Source of the DNA: Methyloversatilis universalis FAM5
Lineage (GTDB): Bacteria; Pseudomonadota; Gammaproteobacteria; Burkholderiales; Rhodocyclaceae
Direction of reading: 5' to 3'
Length of the DNA stretch: 64,000 nucleotides
Assembly: GCF_000214035.2 (NCBI RefSeq)
Contig: NZ_AFHG01000057.1
Coordinates: forward strand, 226,131-290,130
Part shown: positions 1 through 7,869 of the stretch, in pieces
Layout: each line of letters starts with the position of its first letter
Numbering within the stretch: position 1 is the first letter of the stretch
Made by a program: the position numbers and the translations under genes
The notes under the pieces: model-generated
Seen by the model: only the letters and a program-made list of their open reading frames with translations
What the model was told of the DNA's origin: nothing
Databases searched by the model: none

Positions 1-2
1 CC

Positions 3-2954
3 ACCGACGCCACCGGCCGTTCGCCGGAAGAGGTGGAGCGCTTCATCACGGTGCCGATCGAGATCGGCATGACCGGCCTGCCCGGGCTGGTCGAGATGCG
101 CTCGCTGAACAAGCCCGGCCTGTCGCTGATCACGCTGGTATTCACCGACAAGACCGACGTCTATTTCGCGCGCCAACTGGTGATGGAGCGCCTGCTCGAA
201 GTGCGCGACCGCATGCCGCAGGGTGTGGTGCCGGTGCTGGGGCCGGTGTCTACCGGCCTTGGCGAGGTCTACCAGTACACGCTGGTGCGCCCGGATGACG
301 GCGAACGCGAACTGACCCAGCAGGAGCTGACCGAGCGCCGCACCATCCAGGACTGGGTGGTGCGTCCGCTGCTGCGTTCGACCAAGGGCGTGGCGGAAAT
401 CAACTCGCAGGGCGGCTACCAGAAGCAGTACAAGGTGCTGGTCAATCCGGACCGCCTGCGTCACTACCATCTGACGGTGAAGGACGTGTACGAGGCGCTG
501 GCGCGCAACAACGCCAACGCAGGCGGCGGCGTGCTGCCGCAGAACGCCGAGCAGTACCTGATCCGTGGTGTCGGCCTGGTGAAAAACCTGGATGACATCC
601 GCCTCATCGTGGTGAAGGAGATCGACGGTACGCCGGTCTATATCCGCGACGTGGCCGAGGTGGCCTTCGGTCACGCGGTGCGGGTCGGTGCGGTGGTGAA
701 GAACGGCACCACCGAAGCGGTCGGCGGCGTGGTGATGATGATGGCGGGCGGCAATGCCAAGGCGGTGGTGTCGGACATCAAGAGGAAGGTGGCCGAGATC
801 AACGACAACAACATGCTGCCCGGCGGCCTGAAGATTGAGGCCTACTACGACCGCTCGGAACTGGTCGACGCCGCGCTGGCCACTGTGATCAAGGTGCTGA
901 TCGAAGGCGTCATCTTCGTCGTCATCGTGCTCTACCTCTTCCTCGGCGACCTGCGGTCGTCGGTCATCGTGATTGCCACGCTGGTCATCACGCCGCTGGT
1001 CACCTTCATGTTCATGAACCAGATCGGTCTGTCCGCCAACCTGATGTCGCTGGGCGGTCTGGCCATCGCCATCGGCCTGATGGTGGATGGTTCGGTGGTG
1101 GTGGTGGAGAACGCCTTCGAGCGTCTGGGTCACGCGCAGGAGGAGGGTGCGAGCCGCATCCGCATCATCCTGTCCGCGGTGATGGAAGTGGCGACGCCGG
1201 TCATCTTCGGTATCGGCATCATCATCCTGGTGTTCCTGCCGCTGATGACGCTGCAGGGCATGGAAGGCAAGATGTTCGCGCCGCTGGCCTACACCATCGC
1301 CATCGCGCTCGGCGTGTCGCTGGTGCTGTCGCTCACGCTGACGCCGGTGCTGTGTTCCTACATGCTCAAGGGCGGTGCCGATCATGACACCTGGCTTATC
1401 CGCATGCTGAAGAAGCCCTACGTGCCGATGCTGGAGTGGGCGGTGAAGAACACCAGGAAGACGGTGGCGCTGGCCGTCGGCGCCTTCGTCGGTGCCGTCC
1501 TGCTGCTGCCCTTCCTCGGTACCGCCTTCATTCCGGAAATGAAGGAAGGTTCGGTGGTGCCGGCGATGGACCGGGTGCCCAACATTTCGCTGCAGGAATC
1601 GCTGCGCATGGAGCGCGAGGCGATGCGGCTGGTGATGGAGGTGCCGGGCGTGAAATCGGCGGTGTCCGGCGTCGGCCGCGGCGAATCGCCGGCCGACCCG
1701 CAGTCGCAGAACGAGTCCACCCCCATCGTGTCGCTGAAGCCGCGAGACGAGTGGCCGGAGGGCTGGACCCAGGAAACCATCCAGGAACAGATCCGCGAGA
1801 AACTGAAGGCGCTGCCTGGCGTCAACATCATCATGGCGCAGCCGATTTCCGACCGCGTCGACGAAATGGTGACCGGGGTGCGGGCTGACGTCGCGGTGAA
1901 GATTTTCGGTGACGACCTCGATCTGCTGAAGGCCAAGGCGGACGAGATCGCGCGGGTGGCGCGCGCGGTGCCCGGCGCGAGCGAAATCAAGATCGAGCGG
2001 GTGACCGGCCAGCAGTACCTGACGGTGGAAATCGACCGCCCGACCATCGCCCGCTACGGCCTGAACGTCGGCGACGTGAACGACCTGATCGAAGCCGCCA
2101 TCGGCGGACGTCAGGTGACCGACGTGTTCGAGGGCGAGCGCCGTTTTGCCGCGGTGGTGCGCCTGCCCGAGCGCTTCCGCGACAACATCGAGGCCATCCG
2201 CAACATGCTGGTGCCAACGCCGGATGGCGCGGGCATTCCGCTGTCCAGCCTGGCCACCATCGACGTGCGCGACGGTCCGGCGCAGATTTCGCGCGAGACC
2301 GGCAAGCGCCGCATCGTGATCGGCATCAACGTGGCCAATCGCGACCTCGGCGGTTTCGTGGCCGAACTGCAGCAGAAGGTGAAGGCGCAGGTGCAGCTGC
2401 CCGAGGCTTACTACTTCGAGTGGGGCGGCCAGTTCCAGAACATGGAGCGCGCGCTCGGCCACCTGTCCATCATCGTGCCGATCACCATCGCGGCCATCTT
2501 CTTCCTGCTGTTCCTGCTGTTCGGCTCGCTGCGTTTCGCGACCCTCATCATCACCGTGCTGCCGTTCGCGTCCATCGGTGGCGTGATCGGCCTGTTCGTC
2601 AGCGGCGAATACCTGTCGGTGCCGGCGTCGGTGGGCTTCATCGCGCTGTGGGGCATTGCCACGCTGAACGGCGTGGTGCTGGTGTCCTACATCCGCGGTC
2701 TGCGCAACGAGGGCATGGAGCTGATGCAGGCGGTGGTGCAGGGCGCGAAGATGCGTTTCCGCCCGGTCATGATGACCGCCACCGTGGCGCTGCTGGGTCT
2801 GGTGCCTTTCCTGTTCGCGACCGGACCGGGCTCCGAAGTGCAGCGGCCGCTGGCCATCGTGGTGATCGGCGGCCTGATCACCTGCACGCTGCTGACGCTG
2901 GTGGTGGTGCCGGCGCTGTACACCTGGTTCGACGACAAGCCGTTCGAGGCCTGA
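3..2954 (+). CDS. Heavy-metal RND efflux pump, CzcA/CusA family (5' end missing)
   Basis: Inner-membrane proton-driven pump of a tripartite metal-efflux system. Its membrane-fusion and outer-membrane partners are presumably encoded upstream of the window. The frame is open from base 3 with no start. The first visible residues (DATGRSPEEVERF) match the region about 50 residues into CzcA/CusA, so only the first helix and the start of the porter domain are missing; 983 residues are visible. Around base 1063-1107 lies the TM4 signature AIGLMVDGSVVVVEN with the proton-relay Asp and Glu. It begins AxG like copper/silver pumps but continues DGS rather than DAA, so the substrate cannot be assigned. 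The porter motif GVRADVAVKIFGDD (about 1879-1920) resembles divalent-cation CzcA pumps. A PII-family gene follows 28 bases downstream, probably in the same operon. Confidence 0.93.
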   Translation, partial: TDATGRSPEEVERFITVPIEIGMTGLPGLVEMRSLNKPGLSLITLVFTDKTDVYFARQLVMERLLEVRDRMPQGVVPVLGPVSTGLGEVYQYTLVRPDDGERELTQQELTERRTIQDWVVRPLLRSTKGVAEINSQGGYQKQYKVLVNPDRLRHYHLTVKDVYEALARNNANAGGGVLPQNAEQYLIRGVGLVKNLDDIRLIVVKEIDGTPVYIRDVAEVAFGHAVRVGAVVKNGTTEAVGGVVMMMAGGNAKAVVSDIKRKVAEINDNNMLPGGLKIEAYYDRSELVDAALATVIKVLIEGVIFVVIVLYLFLGDLRSSVIVIATLVITPLVTFMFMNQIGLSANLMSLGGLAIAIGLMVDGSVVVVENAFERLGHAQEEGASRIRIILSAVMEVATPVIFGIGIIILVFLPLMTLQGMEGKMFAPLAYTIAIALGVSLVLSLTLTPVLCSYMLKGGADHDTWLIRMLKKPYVPMLEWAVKNTRKTVALAVGAFVGAVLLLPFLGTAFIPEMKEGSVVPAMDRVPNISLQESLRMEREAMRLVMEVPGVKSAVSGVGRGESPADPQSQNESTPIVSLKPRDEWPEGWTQETIQEQIREKLKALPGVNIIMAQPISDRVDEMVTGVRADVAVKIFGDDLDLLKAKADEIARVARAVPGASEIKIERVTGQQYLTVEIDRPTIARYGLNVGDVNDLIEAAIGGRQVTDVFEGERRFAAVVRLPERFRDNIEAIRNMLVPTPDGAGIPLSSLATIDVRDGPAQISRETGKRRIVIGINVANRDLGGFVAELQQKVKAQVQLPEAYYFEWGGQFQNMERALGHLSIIVPITIAAIFFLLFLLFGSLRFATLIITVLPFASIGGVIGLFVSGEYLSVPASVGFIALWGIATLNGVVLVSYIRGLRNEGMELMQAVVQGAKMRFRPVMMTATVALLGLVPFLFATGPGSEVQRPLAIVVIGGLITCTLLTLVVVPALYTWFDDKPFEA

Positions 2955-2982
2955 GCGCCCAAGAGTTACTGGAGATCATGTC

Positions 2983-3321
2983 ATGAAGGAAATCCGCGCC
3001 ATCATCCGGCCGAACAAGCTGCCCAAGCTGCGCACGGTGCTGCGCGAAATGCCGGGCTTTCCCGGCATGAGCGTCGCCAAGGTCGAGGGTTTCGGCGCAC
3101 CGCGCACGCACGCGCCGCACAACATCAAGGAAGAGCTGACCGACTATTCGGCCAAGGTCCGCATCGAAATCGTGTCGCCTGATGAACTGGTGGATGAAAT
3201 CGTCCGCCGCATCATCAACGTGGCCTGCACCGGCCAGACCGGTGACGGTCTGGTGTGGGTAGTGCCGGTGGACCGGGCGGTGTTCATCAACAAGACGACC
3301 GTGGGTTCGCCGCACGGCTGA
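2983..3321 (+). CDS. PII-family signal protein linked to metal efflux (PII-NG-like)
   Basis: Small trimeric signalling protein of the GlnB/GlnK superfamily, 112 aa, the normal length. It starts MKEIRAIIRPNKL like GlnB (MKKIDAIIKPFKL) and keeps the B-loop TGQTGDG that contacts nucleotide. The T-loop (residues about 37-55) is quite different: there is no Tyr at the uridylylation position, where GlnB reads GAEYMVDF and this protein reads KEELTDY. Control by GlnD is therefore unlikely. It sits 28 bases after the RND pump gene and before a strong terminator, so it is probably the last gene of the efflux operon. A separate PII group (PII-NG) is known next to heavy-metal RND pumps and fits this context. 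Its ligand and target are unknown; a role in tuning the pump or its expression is inference. Confidence 0.85.
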   Translation: MKEIRAIIRPNKLPKLRTVLREMPGFPGMSVAKVEGFGAPRTHAPHNIKEELTDYSAKVRIEIVSPDELVDEIVRRIINVACTGQTGDGLVWVVPVDRAVFINKTTVGSPHG

Positions 3322-3345
3322 AGCCGGCGACGCATCGTCCCTGCA

Positions 3346-3387
3346 GCCCCGCAGCGCGCCCGTCCGGGCGGCTGCGGGGCTTTTTTT
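3346..3387 (+). terminator. Rho-independent terminator after the PII gene
   Basis: Perfect 10-bp stem GCCCCGCAGC (3346-3355) / GCTGCGGGGC (3371-3380), with a 15-nt loop that can itself pair, followed by seven T (3381-3387). It closes the RND-PII operon and lies between two convergent transcription units. Confidence 0.93.
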
Positions 3388-3393
3388 CTGGTG

Positions 3394-3576
3394 TCAGAGG
3401 CCGGGGCGGGCTTCCGGGTGGCGTTCGAGCCAGGCGGCGTACAGGCGCTCGTATTCGAGCTTGCTTTCCTGATACACGGTCCAGACGCAGCGCTCGCAGC
3501 CGGATTCGCAGCATTCGGATTCGGAGGGCATGTCAGGCGCGACGGGCGCCGGGTCTTCCAGCAGCAGTTCGGTCAT
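3394..3576 (-). CDS. Oxidoreductase-like small protein, Cys-rich (60 aa)
   Basis: 60-aa protein with a cysteine cluster (CCESGCERCVW) followed by a YQESKLEYERLY helix. This is the pattern of the short oxidoreductase-like N-terminal domain (PF09791 type) found alone in many proteobacteria. The function is unknown; the four closely spaced Cys suggest metal binding or redox chemistry. The ATG start at 3576 was chosen because it forms an ATGA overlap with the stop of the HPt gene, implying translational coupling. The longer reading frame upstream is only the shadow of that gene. Confidence 0.75.
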   Translation of the reverse strand: MTELLLEDPAPVAPDMPSESECCESGCERCVWTVYQESKLEYERLYAAWLERHPEARPGL

Positions 3577-3962
3577 CGATCCAGTCGTGTGCGAATGAAA
3601 TCGGCCGCATTCTCGTACTCGGCGCGCAACTGCGCCAGTGCAATCGATGCTGCACCGCATTCTGCGGGCCGCTCGCGCAGCCGGTGCTCGACGTCGCGCG
3701 CCAGCGACTGCAGTCGGAGCGCGCCGACGTTGCTGCAGCTGCCCTTCAGCGCGTGCGCAGTGAGGGCGGCCTCGGCCGCGTTGCCGCGATCGCACGCGGT
3801 CTGCAGCGCACCGATCAGGCCCGGCACGTCGGCCAGCCAGGCGCGCAGCACTTCGGCCAGCGCCGGGCCGAGCATGGCTTTCAGCTCCTCGAGCCGGCTG
3901 CGGTCGAAAACCGGTACCGACGTGGCGGCGTCGGCGGCGAGCGGTGTGGCGGAAGCGGTCAT
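3573..3962 (-). CDS. HPt (histidine phosphotransfer) domain protein
   Basis: 129-aa stand-alone HPt domain. HALKGSCSNVGA (residues 70-81) is the canonical phospho-acceptor motif, with His70 as the likely phosphorylated residue, inside a predicted four-helix bundle. It would relay phosphate between a hybrid sensor kinase and a response regulator; neither partner is adjacent. The nearest regulator, at 19 kb, is OmpR-like and has no obvious link. The gene precedes, and overlaps by 4 bases, the small Cys-rich gene. The N-terminal 20 residues are Ala/Thr-rich and probably disordered. Confidence 0.87.
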   Translation of the reverse strand: MTASATPLAADAATSVPVFDRSRLEELKAMLGPALAEVLRAWLADVPGLIGALQTACDRGNAAEAALTAHALKGSCSNVGALRLQSLARDVEHRLRERPAECGAASIALAQLRAEYENAADFIRTRLDR

Positions 3963-4037
3963 GACATTCCAGGCGAGCGCCCGAGAGCGCGTATGAGCCG
4001 GGTCTACGGCCGGCCGGGCCGCCGCTTGAACGCCCGC

Positions 4038-4370
4038 TTACTGACCCTGGCTGTCCCAGGTCACCGGTTCGCCGGCGCGCAGCGAGCGCTCCAGCTGTTC
4101 GATCAGCGGCACCGCGCGCTGGGCCAGCGAGACTGGCATCACCATCGCCGGCGGGCGCTCCTCGGCATCGTCTTCTTCCGGCTGTGCGCGCTGCGCGGTG
4201 CGGCTTTCGTCGGCAGCCCGTTTCAGGGCATCGAGTGCGGCCGGCAGCTGTTCCGGCGTGATAATTCCCTGTGGCTCGAAGGGCTTGCCCATCAGCGCAA
4301 GCAGCTGGCGGGCGTTGTCGCCGAACATCAGGGTGTCGGCGGTAGCGCGTGACTTGAAGGTGACGATCAT
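4038..4370 (-). CDS. DUF1840 family protein
   Basis: 110-aa cytoplasmic protein starting MIVTFKSRATADTLMFGDNA and ending near LRAGEPVTWDSQ, features typical of DUF1840, a betaproteobacterial family of unknown function. An N-terminal beta/alpha part (1-50) is joined by an acidic linker (EEDDAEE, about 66-72) to a C-terminal helix with AVPLIEQLERSL. The start at 4370 was chosen by family length; a much longer upstream frame runs antisense to the sugar kinase and is not coding. It is divergent from the ROK kinase, with 60 bases between starts. Confidence 0.8.
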   Translation of the reverse strand: MIVTFKSRATADTLMFGDNARQLLALMGKPFEPQGIITPEQLPAALDALKRAADESRTAQRAQPEEDDAEERPPAMVMPVSLAQRAVPLIEQLERSLRAGEPVTWDSQGQ

Positions 4371-4430
4371 GGCGTGCGGAAATCTAAAGGTGATGAAGGG
4401 CATTGTCTCCCGGAAGTGGCGGGGTGCGCC

Positions 4431-5321
4431 ATGCGCATAGGCGTGGACCTCGGGGGCACCAAGACCGAACTGATCGCGCTGGCCGACGATGGCACGGTGC
4501 GGCTGCGCCGCCGCATGCCGACGCCGGCCGGCGACTATCCGGCCACGGTGGCGCTGATCGCGGCCATGGTGGCGCAGGCGGAGGCGGCGCTCGGGGCGCG
4601 CGCCTCGGTCGGCATCGGTACGCCCGGGTCGGTGTCGCCGGTCAGCGGCCTGATGCGCAACGCCAATTCGACCTGCCTGAACGGCCGGCCGCTGAAACAG
4701 GATCTTGAAGCGGCGCTGGACCGCGAAATACGCATCGCGAATGACGCCAACTGCTTCGCGCTGTCCGAGGCGGTGGACGGCGCCGGGCAGGGCGGCGCGG
4801 TGGTGTTCGGCGTCATCCTCGGCACCGGTGTCGGTGGCGGCGTGGTGGTGAACGGATTGGTGCTGAATGGCGCCAACGGCATCGCCGGCGAGTGGGGCCA
4901 CAACCCTCTGCCACCGGGCGCGGACAGCGAAGGTGTGGCGCCGGCCTGCTACTGCGGCCGTCGCGGCTGCGTCGAAACCTGGCTGTCCGGCCCGGCGCTG
5001 GCGGCCGATCATCTTCGCGTCGCCGGTGAGGCGGTCGCGCCCGAAGCCATCGCCGCTCGTGCCGCGGCCGGCGACGTCGCCTGCGAGGCGACGCTGCTGC
5101 GCTACGAAACCCGGTTGGCGCGTGCGCTGGCCGGCGTGATCAATCTGCTGGATCCGGACGTGATCGTGCTTGGCGGCGGTCTGTCGTCGCTCGACCGTCT
5201 GTACCGCAACGTCCCGCTGCGCTGGACGCCGCACGTGTTCTCCGACGCCATCGCCACCCGGCTGCGGCCGCCGCTGCACGGCGATTCGTCCGGCGTCCGG
5301 GGGGCGGCCTGGCTGTGGTGA
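4431..5321 (+). CDS. ROK-family sugar kinase (fructokinase / N-acetylglucosamine kinase type)
   Basis: ATP-dependent sugar kinase, 296 aa. It begins MRIGVDLGGTKTEL, the phosphate-1 motif of the ROK/ASKHA fold. ANDANCFALSEA carries the presumed catalytic Asp, and the ROK zinc site is visible as GHNPLP followed by CYCGRRGCVETWLSG. The glycine-rich ILGTGVGGGVVVNG segment matches the ROK signature. The motifs fit Mak/NagK-type enzymes, but the sugar cannot be decided from sequence. The ATG at 4431 is chosen because the family starts directly with MRIGVDLGG. It stands alone, with divergent DUF1840 upstream and the bufferin operon downstream. Confidence 0.9.
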   Translation: MRIGVDLGGTKTELIALADDGTVRLRRRMPTPAGDYPATVALIAAMVAQAEAALGARASVGIGTPGSVSPVSGLMRNANSTCLNGRPLKQDLEAALDREIRIANDANCFALSEAVDGAGQGGAVVFGVILGTGVGGGVVVNGLVLNGANGIAGEWGHNPLPPGADSEGVAPACYCGRRGCVETWLSGPALAADHLRVAGEAVAPEAIAARAAAGDVACEATLLRYETRLARALAGVINLLDPDVIVLGGGLSSLDRLYRNVPLRWTPHVFSDAIATRLRPPLHGDSSGVRGAAWLW

Positions 5322-5340
5322 GCGGTCCGCGCACCACGCT

Positions 5341-5368
5341 GTAAGGAATCGCCACCGCGCCGGTCTAC
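5341..5368 (+). promoter_or_regulatory. Possible ECF-sigma promoter of the bufferin operon
   Basis: GTAAGG (5341-5346) and GTCTAC (5363-5368) are separated by 16 bases, about 58 bases before the precursor-peptide start. A GTAA-type -35 with a CGTC/GTCTA-type -10 at this spacing is the shape of ECF sigma promoters, which are known to drive some bufferin operons. No sigma factor gene is in the window. This is a motif reading only. Confidence 0.4.
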
Positions 5369-5425
5369 TGCGGTGCATGTCCCCTGGCCTCAGGGTTTTC
5401 CATTCACGACTCAAGGAGTTTCCAG

Positions 5426-5692
5426 ATGAACAAGTCCGTCGCGCTGCACGCTGCTCTCGCTTCCGTTCTGGCCCTCGGCGTGGTCGCCAATCCGGCGCTG
5501 GCCGAAGACAAGGGCGCCAAGGAGAAGTGTTTCGGCGTCGCCAAGAAGGGCGCCAACGACTGCGCCACCGCCAATGGCAGCCACAGCTGCGCCGGTCAGG
5601 CCAAGGCCGACAATGATCCGAACGAATGGAAGTTCGTGCCGGCCGGCACCTGCGAAAAGATGGGCGGCAAGACCTCGGCGCCGGCCCGCTGA
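5426..5692 (+). CDS. bufA1: Bufferin-type RiPP precursor peptide (DUF2282, BufA1-like)
   Basis: 88-aa precursor of a ribosomally made, post-translationally modified copper-binding peptide. Residues 1-26 form a signal peptide (hydrophobic [14 protein letters not shown]), so the product should reach the periplasm. The mature part has four Cys (35, 46, 55, 76) in the DUF2282 pattern: [20 protein letters not shown], and PAGTCEKM. In characterised bufferins the neighbouring MNIO enzyme converts core Cys to thiooxazole rings and the product buffers copper. A strong AAGGAG sits 7 bases before the ATG. It is followed after 17 bases by the MNIO gene. Assignment to the copper type (BufA1) is by family resemblance. 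Confidence 0.88.
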   Translation: MNKSVALHAALASVLALGVVANPALAEDKGAKEKCFGVAKKGANDCATANGSHSCAGQAKADNDPNEWKFVPAGTCEKMGGKTSAPAR

Positions 5693-5709
5693 GCGCAGGG
5701 ACGCCCGCG

Positions 5710-6552
5710 ATGAACCTCGACCTGGCCACCGGCATCGGGCTGCGCCAGCCGCACTACGCGCAGCTGCTGGCCGAGCGTCCACCACTCGGCTTCGTCGAGG
5801 TGCACAGCGAGAACTTCTTTCATGAGGGCGGCGCCTCGCTCGGTGTGCTTGAGCGGACGCGCGCCCATTACCCGGTCAGCCTGCATGGCGTCGGTCTGGC
5901 GCTGGCGTCGGCCGACGGCGGCGATGCCGCGCATGTTGACCGGCTGGCGGCGCTGGTCGACCGGATTGAACCGGCCCGGGTGTCGGAACACCTGTGCTGG
6001 GGCCGCGTCGACGGCCGCCATTTCAATGACCTGCTCCCCTTTCCCTATACCGGCGAGGCGCTGTCTCTGGTGGCCGCCCGCGTGTCGGCAGTGCAGGACA
6101 GGCTGAAGCGGCCGCTGCTGATCGAGAACCTGTCGGCCTATGTGCGCTTTCGTGACAGCGAAATGAGCGAAGCCGACTTCCTGGCCGAGCTGGTGTGCCT
6201 GACCGGCTGCGGCCTGCTGCTCGATCTGAACAATCTGTACGTCAATGCCTGCAATTTCGGCGAGGACGCCTTTGACATGCTGGCCGCCCTGCCGCTGCAC
6301 GCGGTCGGCGAAATCCATGTCGCCGGTCACGCGCAGACCGAATACGGCCTGATCGACACCCACGGCAGCCGGGTGTGCGACGAAGTGTGGGCGCTGTTGC
6401 GCGCGGTGCGTGCGGCCGGCGTACGCGCACCGGTGCTGGTGGAGTGGGACACCGATCTGCCCTCGCTCGACGTGCTGCTGGACGAGGCGGCACGCGCCGC
6501 CGACGCGGGCGATGCGACTGCGCGGGAGGTGGGCCATGTCCGCGCTGCGTGA
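5710..6552 (+). CDS. bufB1: MNIO (DUF692) RiPP-modifying enzyme, BufB1-like
   Basis: 280-aa multinuclear non-heme iron oxidative enzyme with a TIM-barrel fold, expected to modify Cys of the upstream precursor. Candidate iron ligands occur in barrel order: FVEVHSENFF, SLHGVGLAL, SEHLCW, LIENLS, LLDLNNLYVN, GEIHVAGH, DTHG and LVEWDTDLP. The family length is about 280, which supports the ATG at 5710 (MNLDLATGIGLRQPHY) over any upstream start inside the precursor gene. It overlaps the start of the next gene by 17 bases, so the enzyme and its partner are translationally coupled. Confidence 0.9.
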   Translation: MNLDLATGIGLRQPHYAQLLAERPPLGFVEVHSENFFHEGGASLGVLERTRAHYPVSLHGVGLALASADGGDAAHVDRLAALVDRIEPARVSEHLCWGRVDGRHFNDLLPFPYTGEALSLVAARVSAVQDRLKRPLLIENLSAYVRFRDSEMSEADFLAELVCLTGCGLLLDLNNLYVNACNFGEDAFDMLAALPLHAVGEIHVAGHAQTEYGLIDTHGSRVCDEVWALLRAVRAAGVRAPVLVEWDTDLPSLDVLLDEAARAADAGDATAREVGHVRAA

Positions 6553-7321
6553 GGCGCAGCGGCGCTTTGGCGCCGCGCTGGCCGGTGCCGCCGGCGAGCC
6601 GGACGCGCTGCCGCTGCTGGCTGGCGACCCGGTCCGCAACCGCGCGCTGCTGTCGGTCTATCGCGCCACCTCGGTGGCCAATGCGGTGGCCGCGTTGCGC
6701 CTGGCATTTCCGGTGTGCGCGCAGATCACCGGTGACGATTTCTTCGACGCGCTGGCGCGTCGCTATCGCGATGCCTGTCCGTCCTCCGACGGCGATCTCA
6801 ACCGCTACAGCGCCGGCTTCCCGGCTTTCCTTGACGGTTTCGGTCCGGTGAGCGCGCTGCCCTATCTGCCCGACGTCGCGCGGCTGGAGTGGGCGGTTCA
6901 TGAGGCCACCACGGCGGCGGACGCGGAGCCGGCCGGCGGCCGGCTGTTCGCCGGTCTCGATGCGGATGCGCTGGCGCGGGCGCGCCTGCGTTTCGTGCCC
7001 GGTTTCGCGCTGCTGGCCAGCGACTGGCCGGTGGCCGACATCTGGCTCGGTCATGCCGACGATGCGAAGGCGCTGGCACGCATCGATCTGACCTCTGCCC
7101 AGTGCGCGGTGGTGTGGCGCGAGGGCTGGCGGGTGCGGGTGGCCGCCCTTGCACCTGCTGCGTATGCGCTGTGGCAGGCTCTGTGCCGGCGCGAAGCGGT
7201 CGGCACGGCCTGGGCCGCGGCCTGTGCCGTCGAGCCGGCGTTCGATCCCGGTCCCGCCTTTGCGCAGGCGCTGTCCGCCGGCTGGCTGCACGCGATTGAC
7301 TTTGAGGAGGATGTGCCATGA
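6536..7321 (+). CDS. bufC1: DUF2063 partner protein of the MNIO enzyme, BufC1-like
   Basis: 261-aa protein with an N-terminal DUF2063 helical domain (about residues 1-95, containing YRATSVANAVAALRLAFPV) and a divergent C-terminal half. In MNIO systems the DUF2063 protein binds the precursor and presents it to the enzyme. The start at 6536 (ATGTCCGCG) lies inside the end of the MNIO gene, and its stop overlaps the DoxX start as ATGA. It continues the same operon. The identification rests on gene order plus the N-terminal domain; the second half is hard to place. Confidence 0.85.
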   Translation: MSALREAQRRFGAALAGAAGEPDALPLLAGDPVRNRALLSVYRATSVANAVAALRLAFPVCAQITGDDFFDALARRYRDACPSSDGDLNRYSAGFPAFLDGFGPVSALPYLPDVARLEWAVHEATTAADAEPAGGRLFAGLDADALARARLRFVPGFALLASDWPVADIWLGHADDAKALARIDLTSAQCAVVWREGWRVRVAALAPAAYALWQALCRREAVGTAWAAACAVEPAFDPGPAFAQALSAGWLHAIDFEEDVP

Positions 7322-7782
7322 ATGCGCTGTTCCGCCTGTACGACCTGTCGGCGCCGCTGGTGCGCGCGGCCGACCTGCTGCGCCCGCTGCTGCTGCTCGC
7401 GCTGAGGCTCTATCTCGCGTCGGTGTTCTTCCGCTCCGGGCTGACCAAGATCGCCGACTGGGACACCACGCTCTATCTGTTTACCGAGGAGTACGCGGTT
7501 CCGCTGCTGCCCCCGGCGATCGCCGCCTTCATGGGGACCGCGGGCGAACTGCTGCTGCCGCCACTGCTGGCGCTCGGTCTCGCCGGCCGTTTCGCGGCGC
7601 TCGGGCTGACGGTGGTGAATGCGATGGCGGTGCTGTCCTACCCGGCGCTGCTCGGCTTCGAATGCCCGGCCGCGCTGCAGTCCCATATCGCATGGGGTGC
7701 CGGGCTGCTGGCGCTGCTGTCTTTCGGACCGGGCGCCCTGTCGGCAGACCACCTGATCGCCGCCCGGCGTGCCAGCCGGTGA
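7318..7782 (+). CDS. DoxX-family membrane protein of the bufferin operon
   Basis: 154-aa integral membrane protein with about four hydrophobic helices. RLYLASVFFRSGLTKIADWD is the characteristic DoxX N-terminal segment, followed by FMGTAGELLLPPLLALGLAGR. DoxX proteins commonly close bufferin operons; a redox or transport role during maturation is suspected but unproven. The ATGA overlap with the upstream gene shows coupling. There is no clear terminator in the 87 bases after it. Confidence 0.87.
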   Translation: MNALFRLYDLSAPLVRAADLLRPLLLLALRLYLASVFFRSGLTKIADWDTTLYLFTEEYAVPLLPPAIAAFMGTAGELLLPPLLALGLAGRFAALGLTVVNAMAVLSYPALLGFECPAALQSHIAWGAGLLALLSFGPGALSADHLIAARRASR

Positions 7783-7869
7783 AACATCCAGCAACATTGC
7801 GTTCCGCCTTCCGGGGAACAGGACAGGCAGCATGCCTGCCCGATGGATATTGCAGCCCGGTCAGGCAAG

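Noticed and set aside
4371-5735. Long N-terminal extension of the DUF1840 gene
   Set aside because: It would run antisense through the ROK kinase; the 110-aa form matches the family.
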